Assembly: GCA_902781045.1 (NCBI GenBank)
Contig: CACZHT010000023.1
Span: forward strand, 1 to 44,018
DNA from: an uncultured Bacteroidales bacterium
GTDB lineage: Bacteria > Bacteroidota > Bacteroidia > Bacteroidales > Muribaculaceae
Length of the DNA: 44,018 nucleotides
Direction of reading: 5' to 3'
The notes under the pieces were generated by a model. That model saw only the letters and a program-made list of their open reading frames with translations. It ran no database searches and was not told the DNA's origin. A program made the position numbers and the translations under genes. Below are positions 8,792 to 19,036 of the stretch, piece by piece. The stretch's first letter is position 1, and every line of letters starts with the position of its first letter.

Positions 8792-9459
8792 GACGCCTGT
8801 CACATGGATGGCTCGCCGCGATTATCATCGTGGCGGTCATCATCATCGACCAGTGTGTGAAAGTCTGGGTTAAGACCCACTTCTACTACGGTGAGGAGCT
8901 GGTAATCACGTCCTGGTTCCGGTTGCTCTTTATCGAGAACAACGGCATGGCATTTGGCATGGAACTGGGCAGCAAGATGCTGCTCACATGGTTCCGCATC
9001 ATCGCTGTGGCAGGCTTTGCCTATTACATTTTCAAAATCCGCCGCCGCACCGACCTGCCACGGGGCTACATCGTGTGCATCGCACTCATCACGGCAGGAG
9101 CTGCCGGCAACGTGCTGGACTGCATCTTCTATGGCGTGATTTTCAATGCCCCTCAGTTCCCCGAGGTGGCACAGCTGTTCCCTCCCGATGGCGGCTATGG
9201 CACTTGGTTCCATGGCCGGGTGGTCGATATGTTCTACTTCCCGTTGTGCGAGTGGGACTGGCCAGCATGGATGCCCATGGTGGGCGGCCAGCATTTTGTG
9301 TTCTTCCAGCCCATCTTCAATGTGGCCGATGCGGCATTGAGCGTGAGCGTGGTGGTGCTCATCATCTTCTATGCCAAGCATCTGTCTGGCACCGAAGCCC
9401 CAGAGAGCCGCGACGAGCATGCCACACAATTCATCGATTCTGACACTGACAACAAGTAG
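8788..9459 (+). CDS. lspA: Lipoprotein signal peptidase (signal peptidase II)
   Basis: 223 residues, an inner-membrane aspartyl protease that cleaves prolipoproteins just before the lipidated cysteine. Visible family motifs are DQCVKVWVK (about 21-29), ENNGMAFG (50-57), AGAAGNVLD (103-111), VVDM with catalytic D147, and FNVAD with catalytic D181. Four hydrophobic segments fit the known topology. An extra loop of about 25 residues between the last two motifs is usual in Bacteroidota. The gene overlaps the DksA-like gene by four bases and shares one base with the following lipoprotein gene. Its substrates in this window include the DUF4296, SusD and HlyD-type lipoproteins. Confidence 0.96.
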   Translation: MRRLSHGWLAAIIIVAVIIIDQCVKVWVKTHFYYGEELVITSWFRLLFIENNGMAFGMELGSKMLLTWFRIIAVAGFAYYIFKIRRRTDLPRGYIVCIALITAGAAGNVLDCIFYGVIFNAPQFPEVAQLFPPDGGYGTWFHGRVVDMFYFPLCEWDWPAWMPMVGGQHFVFFQPIFNVADAALSVSVVVLIIFYAKHLSGTEAPESRDEHATQFIDSDTDNK

Positions 9460-10433
9460 TGACACAGCAGCGAGCGACATACTGGCTTGTAATGACCTTG
9501 CTGACCCTGGCAGCGTGCAACAAGGCTCCTGACGGAGTCATCAGCGAGAGCAAGATGGCACAGCTGGTGGCAGACCTGAACCGGGCTGAGTACTACGTTG
9601 AGACCCATTCGAACGAGTTTCACAACGACTCGACTCGCATGGCTCTAAAGCAATCCATCTTTGCCCGGCATGGCATTGACCAGGAGCTATATGACCACTC
9701 GCTCGAGTGGTACGGCAGCAACATGGACGTGTACATCGACGTGTGCGACCGTGCTATGCGTCTGCTCGAGGACGAGAAGAAATCGCTGCACCGACGCATG
9801 CAACACGAGCCGCAACCCTCTCGCGAACTGGCCTCCAGCCAGGCAACATACGCCAGCAGTGGCGACACCGCCGATGTGTGGAGTGAACGGCGCTTGTGGA
9901 CACTCACCTCGGGCATGAGACAGGGGTTTATCCAATGGGACCAACAGCCCGATGACGAGCATCAGCCAGGTGACAAATACATGCTGCGTCTGCGCATCAA
10001 GGCAAACAACGCCAGCATGACCGCCGTGCTGGCCGCCGACTACAACGACGGCACCACCACAACCATCACACGCCCCCTAGCCACCAGCGACTGGAACGTG
10101 CTCACGCTGCAGACCGACACCCTGCGCCAGCTGCGACGCGTCTATGGCTACATCCGCTACGACATGCGCCCACTGTCAGTGGCAATGATTGACAGTGTGT
10201 CGCTCGTGCGCACACATCTGGACCGCAACACATACGGCCTTATAGGCTCGCAAACCACGGTCGACCGCCATCATTCGTCCCAGCCCAACAAAGTAGAGTC
10301 CCACCCTACTCCCGCAGTGCCCGACACCCATGAGCTGCGCGACCAGGCCGATGCACGCGCCCGCAGAGCAGAGCAGAACAGACATGGCGCAGCCATGTCG
10401 AAGCGGCCTGGCAACCACAACCGCACCCCATAG
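9459..10433 (+). CDS. DUF4296 domain lipoprotein
   Basis: 324 residues starting at a GTG that overlaps the lspA stop (TAGTGA). The signal sequence ends in a lipobox LAAC with Cys20, so the protein is a lipoprotein, probably processed by the upstream LspA. Residues about 28-115 match DUF4296: MAQLVADLNRAEYY, then the FARHGIDQELYDHSLEWY-like region that suggests a helical bundle. The rest (about 125-324) is less conserved, with a hydrophilic His/Arg/Ala-rich tail. Function is unknown. Its place after lspA is conserved in Bacteroidales, which argues for an envelope role. Confidence 0.85.
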   Translation: MTQQRATYWLVMTLLTLAACNKAPDGVISESKMAQLVADLNRAEYYVETHSNEFHNDSTRMALKQSIFARHGIDQELYDHSLEWYGSNMDVYIDVCDRAMRLLEDEKKSLHRRMQHEPQPSRELASSQATYASSGDTADVWSERRLWTLTSGMRQGFIQWDQQPDDEHQPGDKYMLRLRIKANNASMTAVLAADYNDGTTTTITRPLATSDWNVLTLQTDTLRQLRRVYGYIRYDMRPLSVAMIDSVSLVRTHLDRNTYGLIGSQTTVDRHHSSQPNKVESHPTPAVPDTHELRDQADARARRAEQNRHGAAMSKRPGNHNRTP

Positions 10434-10499
10434 CACAGGAAGCAATGACCATCGAAAAAGACAGAAAAATCATGACTGAGAAAAAAAATTTAGTCTCAA

Positions 10500-10533
10500 T
10501 TGCCATGTTTGTCGATTAAAAGTATTACCTTTG
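10500..10533 (+). promoter_or_regulatory. Probable promoter of the tRNA-Arg gene
   Basis: A -7 box TACCTTTG lies at 10526-10533, 43 bp before the mature tRNA 5' end. Upstream TTG motifs at 10500-10502 and 10509-10511 give spacers of 23 and 14 bp, neither ideal. Confidence 0.45.
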
Positions 10534-10576
10534 CACCGCCAATTTTGTAACGGCATCTTGCTCAAAGCAGGTTTGA

Positions 10577-10654
10577 GGTTCCGTAGCTCAGTTGGATTAG
10601 AGCAACAGCCTTCTAAGCTGTGGGTCCTGGGTTCGAATCCCAGCGGAATCACCA
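10577..10654 (+). tRNA. tRNA-Arg (anticodon UCU)
   Basis: The acceptor stem pairs GGTTCCG with CGGAATC (one G-U pair), followed by discriminator A and an encoded CCA. The anticodon arm is ACAGC-CTTCTAA-GCTGT with anticodon TCT, reading AGA/AGG. The T-arm has the standard GGTTCGAATCC. The T-arm and acceptor sequence is a classical target of integrases, and a truncated mobile-element gene begins 44 bp after the CCA. Confidence 0.95.
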
Positions 10655-10671
10655 CTGAAAATCAACCATTT

Positions 10672-10709
10672 AAGGATTATTGACCGCAAAAATGCAGTTA
10701 ATAATCCTT
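10672..10709 (+). terminator. Long hairpin after tRNA-Arg
   Basis: A 13-bp stem (10672-10684 with 10697-10709, one G-U) continues past a C/A mismatch with two further pairs and closes an AAAAAT loop. It ends 55 bp after the tRNA and is followed by TAATGTTTTG, so it probably terminates the tRNA transcript. The adjoining polyvalent-protein fragment reads into the right arm and takes its stop codon from it (10698-10700). Confidence 0.6.
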
Positions 10710-11915
10710 AATGTTTTGCACCACCACGCCGCGGCTGTCCTGCCGCATGCCTTTGACTTTGAGCTGCTGCTCAAAGGCTCGCTTGCCGCGCCGCAGCTGG
10801 TGCTTGAGCATGATGTCGATGAGTTTGTTGGCCTCGGCGGTGATGTCGTTTTTGCCGGTCGAGTCTTTGACTTTGGTCAATATCTGCTTGACCGAGAAGT
10901 TGTCCAGCTCGGTCAGCAGGCCTGCGTCCATCATCGCTTTCACCATCGTGGTGATGTCGGCCACGGTGTCCTGGTCGTACTGCCGCTGGCCGCGCATCAC
11001 CTTGCCCAGAGCGGTGGCGAACTTCGAGTCGGTCAGCTCGTCCACGTCGGTGATGGCTTTCACAAAGTCCGTCACAGCGTCTCTGCGCTGACGGGCCACC
11101 TCGTTGCGGAGCTTGGCCGTGTCCACAAGCATGTCGGCATCGTCGCGGGTGCGGAATCTCACACCGCCACCGGGCGTGTCAGGCGCATCATCCGAGCCGC
11201 CGCCGTATGCCTTGATGACAGCCATGGCGGCCTGCCGCTCAAACTCCGACGCATCGCCGCTCTCCAGCCTGCGCCGAGCATCCTCCACAGCAGCCTCGTG
11301 GCCATCACGCACACGGTACAGAACCCCACTGTTTACAGTAGTTTCAGATTTTTTCTCTCCATTCTCTTGCAAAGGTTCAAAAAGTTTTGGTACCTTTGCA
11401 CCAGAAGAAGATGATGCTCCCTCCGTTGCGGACGTAAGGCGTGGGGAACTTGTCAAAAGCTCATTTACGCGTTGCGAGATAGTCTTCTTTGTATTATAGA
11501 AAGACTTGGCTGTAAGGTTCCCTCGCCTGTCAGTGTAAACCTCGGCAAGATTGTATGTGCCGTCTGGATTGCTTGACAAGAAAATGAAAACCTTATTGCC
11601 AGTTTTTTTATTTATGCCAAAGACCACTCGTTCAGGTTGAGTAGAGACAGCCGCAATATTACGAATATCATCATCCGTAAGTGGTTTGTTATTTCCTGGG
11701 TCTTTCTCGTTTGAGCCATAATGCTCATGATAGATATGCCGCAAGTCCGATGGGTTTAGAACGAAATCTATGTCGTCTTTCAAGGTCAAGCCTGATACCT
11801 GCTCAAGAAACACCTTACCATCTTTGGTTAGTTTGCCAATCGACTTGCCATGACCTGACACTTCGCCACGTGCTGCTTTATGGAAATAATCAAGAATATC
11901 ATCCTTGACCTCATC

Positions 11916-12080
11916 CATGCTCACCCCATTCCCAAAGCGCACTATCTGCTCGTCACGCGCCACGTCCTCGGTGTCCGCAGCAAGTGACTGCCGACGCTGC
12001 TCGTCGGTCATGTCCATGCGCTCGCTCACGTTCCGCGCCTCCACCTCACCGGCCAGGGCATTGTAGGTGTCGTAGCCAAT
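11916..12080 (-). repeat. Shared block B, copy in the minus-strand polyvalent fragment
   Basis: About 165 bp, roughly 90% identical by eye to 17258-17422 in inverted orientation. It encodes the LAGEVEARNVSERM ... QIVRFGNGVSM segment that joins the zincin-like module to the following nuclease-like module. Confidence 0.8.
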
Positions 12081-12683
12081 CGGCATGTCTGCAAGCTCCT
12101 TGCGCTCGCGCATCAAATCGTTGCGGCGGTCTATCAACTCAATGCGCTCGCGCTCCAGCGGTCTCAACTGGGCATTGACACGCTTGCGTTCCTCGCTGCC
12201 GCCGCGCCAAGGGATTCGGTCATAGTGATTCCACAGCTTCTCTATCATGCGGTCCAGCTCGTTTAGACGCTCCCACACCGTGATTAGCTCACGCGTCACC
12301 TGCGAATAACGCTCCGAATCGTGCAGACCGACTTCGCTCTGTTGCATCCAGGGATTCCCGCCTTTGGCAAATCCCTCCATCGCCTGTATCGCGTGCTGTT
12401 GCTCATGCAGCAGGGTCTTATTCAGTTCTTCAAGAGCACTTACTTTCGACCCGACAAGTCCCATCCGTGACGGCAATAACAGGTTGCTAATTGAAATCGT
12501 CCTGGCTCCCTCGTTGTAAGAACCTTTCGTGCTATCACCAAGGTCCCTAAACTCGACAGTGACTCCCTTTAATTCAGGATATGCTTCAAATAAACGGTTA
12601 TCCTCACCCAATGGTAAAAGTTCGTACAGTGGCATACTGTCCCCGGGTTGGATGTCGTCGGCATAATGCAAATCAAGTAAATT

Positions 12684-12866
12684 GTCACCCTCCTCGTGCC
12701 GCCACTTGCCGTCCTTGCCGCGCTCCCACCCGGTCGCCAGCTTGATGGAGCGGGCATCCTTGCCGCCACGCTCCATCGCTTCGGCTATCTCCTTGTTGCG
12801 CATCCGCTCGCCACCGTCGGCCGCGTCCTGCCGCCCGGCACCGCGCTCACCCACAAAGCGGAAACG
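12684..12866 (-). repeat. Shared block A, copy in the minus-strand polyvalent fragment
   Basis: About 183 bp, near-identical to 16544-16726 in inverted orientation, with mainly synonymous differences. It encodes the FRFVGERGAGRQDAADGGER ... WERGKDGKWRHEEGD segment upstream of the zincin-like module. Confidence 0.85.
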
Positions 12867-15800
12867 AACATCGTTGCCCGAATACGTCCCATCAAAGTCC
12901 CACACGCTCTGCTCGGCGGTCGCTTTGGGGTTCTTGGCGATGATGACCTTGTCCTTGACCGTCACGTCGTCAAAGTAACGCTCTATCTCACTCACATAGT
13001 CCTTGGTGACGCGGTTGTTCTGCCAGCTGTCCGATTTGGTCTGACGGCCAACACCGCTCTTGTCGCCCTCATAGACCGAGAAATATGCGGTGCCACCTGG
13101 CTTCAACGCCTTGGCCGCTTGCAGTATCACATTGGCGCGACTCGACGCGCTGTCAATCACATTCAGCACATTGTTGCAAGTCACCGTGTCGACTTTCTCG
13201 TCACGGACACGCTCGGCCACTTGGCGGTTATGCTCCGCGTCGCGGTTGAACGGGTCGAACACCATCGACTCCACACCCTGCTCACGCAGATATTCAGTAG
13301 CCTTGTCAAACCTGCCGCCACCGATGTCCACATTCACTGTACCCGGCTTCCAGTCTATCTTCCGCATCGCGCTAGCAACCTGGTTCAAGCTGGTCGCAGC
13401 ACTGCCAAACCCTTGAGAAATCCCACCACTTTCGGTAGTTTTTGCGCTCTCATCCAACAAAAGTTTGCCTGAATCGTAGGATTTTCTGACATCTTGTAGT
13501 AAATTTGCCCCCGAAATCGAGTTATTAGAGATGGGTGAGGTACTGTCCGCAGGCCTCGTATGACTCTCTAGTAGCTCGATTTCTGCTACTTCATAGGTGT
13601 GCGTTCTATTTGTGTTATTAGTCTTATCCTCTTTTACAGTGGTTTTTACACGATAGACCTGTCCATCAATCTCAACAGCACCATATAACCGATGCATCAA
13701 TATGTGGTCACTGTATCTGCCAGTGATACGCATTCCTGATGCATCCCTATCAAGATAGTCAGGATGAACCTCTGCGTCTATTGAATTTCCTATTATCTCT
13801 TTGATTTTCGGTATAACTGCAAAATGAATCTCCTTGCTTATACCGTTCTTCAAAGTGTTCTTATAGGATTTCGGGTCAGCCATCTCACCAATCGAAGTAA
13901 GGCTCACGTTAACAATGCCACCCTCGACTTCTACATCGCCAAGAATCTCATCTGCATGTTCTCGTGCGTAGGATTTTACTTGATTCTTTAATGCAGTGTC
14001 TCGGAGAGACACGTCAAATGGAATTTTAGAATCCCCAGCTACAATCCTCACCTGCTTGTCGGCAAGCCCGGGCATGACAAGGCCATTGCGCTTGACCGCC
14101 TCGTCACGCATCTTGTCAAAATCCTCGCGACTGCCAGTGAAACGGTATCGCACTCCATCACCCTCGGTTGTCTCGTAGGGCGAGGCACCGCCTCGGCCAT
14201 CGCGCTGCCTGAACCGCAGCACCGCCCGCGCCGCCTGCTTATCAAACTCGCTGGCGTTCGGGTCGTTCAGCCGCGCACGCGCGTCGGCCAGCAGGTCGGC
14301 ACGGGCACCGTCGGCCTCGCGACCGGCGGCGGCAACGTCGTGAAAGCCTGTCGCCTCGCGCTCGCGCATGTTGTCGTAGGCATCCATCTCGCCTGCGTCA
14401 GCGAATCCGCGCGCGCCGGCGGCCTCATCGGCATAGTACTCGTCCATGTCACGGCTCTGCTCACGCAGTCGCTTGGCGTAGTCCACGACCATGTCGCGGG
14501 GGCGGGGGTTGCCGCCGACAACGCTCAGCACTGCGTCGAGCACTTCCATCGTGTCATAGCGGTCTCGCATCCAGTCGGGCATGTTGGCATGAATGCCCTC
14601 GGCTACCGACTCGGGGTAGCTGCCGTTTTTCTCGTCTATCCAGCCGAAGAAGCCGCGACGCTCTTTCTCGCTCTTGCCCAGGCCCAGATGGCCGCCCAGG
14701 CCGTGAGTGCGCCCGCCGGTGCGCTCTAGCTCTTTGTCCTTCCACTTGAATTTTGTGCCGTACAGGTGGCGCGCAACGTAGTCCTCAAGGCAGCAACCCC
14801 AATGCGGCAGCTATTAACTGGGCCACCGCCAACGGCATGCGCTGGATGAAGGTGGTGAGCAAGGACAGAGGTCAGCGACGCTATGGCGGCGAGCTGCGGT
14901 CATACTACAACTACGGCATCAACGGCAGCGGTGCTGTCGAGACCTACGCGCTGCGTCCAGGATGGCATGCGGGCAGTCTGCCGACGATGCGCCAGATAGG
15001 CAAAGGTCCGAACAAAAACTTGCGTGACAACCGCTTTGTGTGGGTTGAGGGAGAGGTCGCGGCTGATGTAGACTACCAGGGCGAGGCCGATGCCAATCCC
15101 GACAAGGACATCCCCGACCGCATACCCGAGGACGGATATTACCTGAAGGCGACCAATGCCGACAAAGCCAAGAGCCAGGCCGACCGCGTGGGCTGGTTTG
15201 TGAGCGGTGCGTTCAAGGCCAACCGCATCATCAGTGATGCCGAGGCACGGCGCGTGATAGACCAGTGGAACGCCGAGCATCCCGACCAAAAGGTCGAGTA
15301 TGACTATGAGCGTGAAAGCGGTGTTGAGTTCAGCGAAGAGGATGCCGCGCGGGTGAATGGTGGTGGTGAAAAAGCAACCACCATCGAGCGGGGCGGCGCG
15401 GTCTCAGGCAACTCGTCTGATGGTGGTTTACTAGAGGAGAGTAGTGCGCGCCAAAGCCATTCACCACTGACGTCTCCAGAAGACGCAGCAAAGGTACGAA
15501 GAAAAACTGAGATTACATTATCATCAGCAAAGAAAATCCAGAACGAAGGTGGATTAAAAGCGCAAATTGACACACCAGCCCAAGCAATTAGAGCTATAGG
15601 GAATGGTCTGCACCTTGATAGGTCTAAGTCTAGCCAGTCATATTATGGCGATGTCTATGAGGGCGACATTATGGTTGATGGCCGATTGCTGCATCTGCGA
15701 GTATCTGACCCTGAAGCCAATGGTGCGAGGATGGGCAATGCTGATGCCGACCATAAGGTGAGTCTTGTTATTCGCAAGAATGGCGAGCATGTCAGCACTG

Positions 15801-16543
15801 GTGAACATAATGGTTATACCGAGTGGGTGTTTGAACCCAGCGAGGTGTCGCCCAAGGATGCGGCCAACGCAATCATCGGTGGTGTTGAGAGTCTTATCCG
15901 CACTGGTGAGTTTGTTGATGCGACAGGAAAGGCACATCGCAAGGACTATCCGTACACGGACAATGACGGTGTTGTGCATTATCGTGTGCGTCGTGCCCCT
16001 AACGGCAAGGAGAGCAACCTTGATGAGCGTCAGTATGACGAGGTGCGGACCGGCAACTTCAAGAAGTGGTTCGGCGACTGGGAGGGTGACCCAGAGAACG
16101 CCAGCAAGGTCGTTGACGAGAACGGCGAGCCGCTGGTGGTGTGGCATGGTACGGACAATGATTTCTTCACATTCGACCGTGGTCGGCTTGGCGAGAACAC
16201 GGACTTCAATGCTGACGAGATTGTTGGTCAAACTGCGCATATCGGCTTCTGGTTCAACCGTGGCGGTGAAGAAATGCTCGACATGACTTACAGCAAGCGG
16301 ATTCCGGTGTATCTAGACATCAAGGAGCCGGTTGAGTTCACTAGTCTGAGAGCGTTGTCAGACGAGATTGCCATGCGTGGTGGCGCAGAGCGGTTTGTTG
16401 ACGACATGCGGGATGCTGGCCATGACGGTGTTGTGGTCAAGGACGAGGAGTTCGGAGGAACAAGTTATGTAGCTTTTGAGCCGACACAAATCAAGAGCGC
16501 GACGGAGAACAACGGCGACTTCTCGCGGGAGAGCGGCGAAATC

Positions 16544-16726
16544 CGTTTCCGCTTTGTGGGTGAGCGCGGTGCCGGGCGGCAGGATGCCGCCGACGGTGGC
16601 GAGCGGATGCGCAACAAGGAGATAGCCGAGGCTATGGAGCGTGGCGGCAAGGATGCCCGCTCCATCAAGCTGGCCACCGGCTGGGAGCGCGGCAAGGACG
16701 GCAAGTGGCGTCATGAGGAGGGGGAC
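16544..16726 (+). repeat. Shared block A, copy in the plus-strand polyvalent fragment
   Basis: Inverted partner of 12684-12866. The two copies face each other across about 3.7 kb that contains the junction of the two fragments. Confidence 0.85.
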
Positions 16727-17257
16727 GGCCAGCTTCGTGTCGGAGTGAGCGACTTGCTGAATGGCGGTGTGCGCCGCCTTGACCAGGTGTGGGATGACCC
16801 TGAGTTGTTTGAGGCCTACCCCGAGCTGCGTGAAGCACGCGTTCTTGTTCATGACATCGGAGACGCTATTGCCTCATGGTCCAACAGCAACCGCACCCTT
16901 TCGCTCAGCAATGAACAACTGCGGCACATGAATGAGGCTATGTTGCGTGAGACGATTGCTCACGAAATGCAGCACGCCATACAAAGCATCGAGAGCTTCG
17001 CACAGGGTGGAAGCCCCGACATGATGCGCCAGGAGTTGCTCACAAGCGAGCAGCACGAACTGATTGAAGAGGAGCGCGAGCGGCTCATCGAACGAAAAAG
17101 CCAGCTCGAGCGAGAATATATCCCGATATACAAACGGAACAAGGCTCTACCCGGTACCGTCAGTTCGGCTGAGCGAGAGCGGCTTGGCGAGCTGGTTCGC
17201 GAACTTGAGCAAATCGATAATCAGATTGACGAGCTGAATAAGATGCTTTACCCATCC

Positions 17258-17422
17258 ATCGGTTACGATGCGTATCATCGTCTGGCGGGTGAGGTGGAGG
17301 CCCGGAACGTGAGCGAGCGCATGAAGATGACCGACAAGCAGCGTCGGCAGTCGCTTGCCGCGGACACCGAGGATGTGCCGAGGGACGAGCAGATAGTGCG
17401 CTTCGGGAACGGGGTGAGCATG
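17258..17422 (+). repeat. Shared block B, copy in the plus-strand polyvalent fragment
   Basis: Inverted partner of 11916-12080, about 90% identical by eye. Sequence between blocks A and B is clearly more divergent than the blocks, although both copies keep an HExxH motif. Confidence 0.8.
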
Positions 17423-18126
17423 AGCGAGAGGGATGGTGTGTTCACTTTCAGCGACAGATACGCACAACGTGGCGGCAGGTTCTATCAGGACAGCAAGGGC
17501 AGCATCGACTTGGTTGATATTGACCAGAGCGTGTTCGAGAAGATGGGTGTCAAGAAGATGCCGTTCCGCATGACTGACGGCATGGCGCACCATGTGTATA
17601 CCCGCCATGGAAAAGAGCTTGGTTTGTCAAGCGAGGCAGATGCGGTGCGCTATGTGGTTGACATCATGACCAACTTTGACCATGTGCGCAAAGGAGGCGA
17701 GGAAAATACCTATGTTTTCTCTGTTGAGAATGGTCGAGATAACACAACTCATCGTTCAATAACCATAGTTCTCCCCGAAAGTGATGGTGAGTATATGGGC
17801 ATTAAGACATCAGGTCGCGTGCGCCTGTCTTCGATACAAAAAATGCCATTGATTTGGGAGAAGAGCGCGGAACCTTCTGCTACAGATGCCGTATCTGCAA
17901 ATGTTGCAACCAGTCTGCCCAACAGTGACGGCAGGACATCTGGCAACGCTTCAAACCAAAGCAATGGTATCGACAGCAAAGGTAGTGGAAATTCTGCGGA
18001 CGGCCAAATGGATGGTGGAGAAACTACTAATTTCCGTGTGCGAGATGGCCGTCACGGGAGTGCCGGCATAGAGGGACCGCACGGGGAGCACAGTAGGCAT
18101 GAGGGTGCTGTGGAGGAGGCTCGGCG

Positions 18127-18187
18127 CAGGCACTCCTGGTGGCGGTGGTGACAATGGAGGCGGCTCAGGCACTCCTGGTGGCGGTGG
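18127..18187 (+). repeat. 22-bp direct repeat in a Gly-rich linker
   Basis: CAGGCACTCCTGGTGGCGGTGG occurs at 18127-18148 and 18166-18187, period 39 bp. In one frame it codes GTPGGGGDNGGGSGTPGGGG, a linker typical of polyvalent proteins. The upstream coding frame does not match this frame, indicating a frameshift near 18125. Confidence 0.7.
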
Positions 18188-18250
18188 CGGTGCGCGGTGG
18201 TGGGCCTCAGCCCTCAGGAGAGTCAGGAAGATGCAGCCGTGATGACAACA

Positions 18251-19033
18251 TCAGTTGTGGCCCTGCCTGACGATTGTGGCAATGACCGGGAAGTGGTCGC
18301 TCATGGCCACGGGGATGACTTGCGAGTGGATGGTTGCCCATGACTGCTGCGGCCGGGCCAGGATGTAATCGATCTTTTGGCTGGGCCGATCAACGCTGAA
18401 CGTGGGGTCGTTGCCTGTGCAGTCGCGCCAGTGGGTGGCCAGCTGCCTGATTACCGCATCGCCGGGTGGGGCATTGAGGTCGCCCGCCAGAATGACAGGA
18501 TGAGTGGCCCTAGCGTAATGCTGATTGATAAACTCGACTTGAGCCCGGCGGCTGATGTCATCGAACGCCTCGAGATGTGTGCATGCCATCACAATAGTGT
18601 CGCCGTCAGGCAAGACAAACTTTCCCTCCAGCAGTCCTCGCTGCTCCATGTCGGGTGTGGGGTGCGGCAGCTTGATGTTGTGCATGTCGACAAACTGGTG
18701 CCTTGTGAGCAAGCCGATGCCGTATAGCCCGCCACTGAACTCGATGGCGGGTCCGAAGAATCCTTGCATGCCGCTGAAGTAGGCCAGTTCGGTGACAAAA
18801 TCCCTGCCGTTCTGATGCCGGCAGTTGGGTCGTTGCGTACGGCAGTCCACCTCTTGCAGTGCCACAAAGTCGGGCTGATATTGCCTGATGAGTATTGCCA
18901 TCTGCTGCAGGCCGACCTCGTGTCCTGCATGCAAATTGAACGTCATGACCGTGAGCGTGTCGCCCCGGTTGCCAGCATTGGCCAACAATGCCATCATCAC
19001 CAGTGCTAATGAGCACAAAAATTTGAATCTCAT
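18251..19033 (-). CDS. Secreted endonuclease/exonuclease/phosphatase family protein
   Basis: 260 residues with an N-terminal signal peptide (about 1-20, cleavage after ANA), so it should act in the periplasm or outside. The EEP fold is shown by MTFNLHAG (Asn33), LQEVD (Glu61), THLEAF (His153), GDLNAPP (Asp185, Asn187), KIDYILA (Asp222) and SDHFPV (Asp246, His247), a complete metal-dependent active site. The substrate (nucleic acid, phosphoinositide-like lipid or sugar phosphate) cannot be told. Its ATG lies 3 bp after the stop of the 262-residue gene, so the two are probably cotranscribed downstream of the RT region. Because it is exported, it may be a neighbour rather than part of the RT system. 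Confidence 0.88.
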   Translation of the reverse strand: MRFKFLCSLALVMMALLANAGNRGDTLTVMTFNLHAGHEVGLQQMAILIRQYQPDFVALQEVDCRTQRPNCRHQNGRDFVTELAYFSGMQGFFGPAIEFSGGLYGIGLLTRHQFVDMHNIKLPHPTPDMEQRGLLEGKFVLPDGDTIVMACTHLEAFDDISRRAQVEFINQHYARATHPVILAGDLNAPPGDAVIRQLATHWRDCTGNDPTFSVDRPSQKIDYILARPQQSWATIHSQVIPVAMSDHFPVIATIVRQGHN

Positions 19034-19036
19034 CGT

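Larger units (their letters stand above)
10698..14810 (-). pseudogene. Polyvalent (phage/ICE giant) protein fragment with MTase, zincin and nuclease modules
   Basis: Open frame of 1370 codons with no credible start. The first ATG is at 14582, but family-like sequence (DYVARHLYGTKF, SEKERRGFFGWIDEKNGSYP) extends upstream to about 14795. Numbering from 14582, the modules are: helical SPESVAEG-type start; a region about 178-335 resembling the LPD3/barnase-type domain; a Rossmann methyltransferase about 405-555 (DIGGG and NVLNVI motifs); shared block A about 572-632; an LPD23-like segment with HEQQH near 726-730, an intact zincin signature; shared block B about 834-888; a phage Barnase-EndoU-ColicinE5/D-RelE-like (PBECR) segment about 890-1060; and an Ala/Asp-rich linker. 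The C-terminus breaks off after GVVVQ and ends in five foreign residues coded by the tRNA-side hairpin. Such proteins are normally several thousand residues long and travel with phages or conjugative elements. Domain names are from memory of the family and individually less certain than the overall class. Confidence 0.75.
14753..18242 (+). pseudogene. Polyvalent (phage/ICE giant) protein fragment with ADP-ribosyltransferase, zincin and nuclease modules
   Basis: The open frame begins at a TTG with no family support, and recognisable sequence starts abruptly at about 14790 (SNPNAAAINWATANG). It follows the other fragment head to head. In order: a GWHAG ... FVWVEGEVAADVDYQ ... YYLKATNADKAKSQADRVGW domain of phage polyvalent proteins (about residues 60-190); an unrecognised module about 245-410; an ADP-ribosyltransferase-like domain about 430-590 (KWFGDWEGDP, VVWHGT, then FEPTQIKSA at its end); block A about 598-658; a zincin-like segment with HEMQH; block B about 836-890; and a second, different nuclease-like segment about 890-1045 (AHHVYTRHGKELGL). 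The frame stops at 18151. A shift near 18125 would continue a Gly-rich linker to the TGA at 18240-18242. No start and an apparent frameshift argue for a remnant. Confidence 0.72.

Noticed and set aside
14753..14790. TTG start for the plus-strand polyvalent fragment
   Set aside because: The codon lies inside the opposite fragment's coding region. The first 12 or so residues have no family character, and recognisable sequence begins in mid-domain.
10698..18242. Active shufflon-type recombination cassette
   Set aside because: No site-specific recombinase gene is present in the window and the repeats are coding blocks rather than short crossover sites. Only homologous recombination remains plausible.
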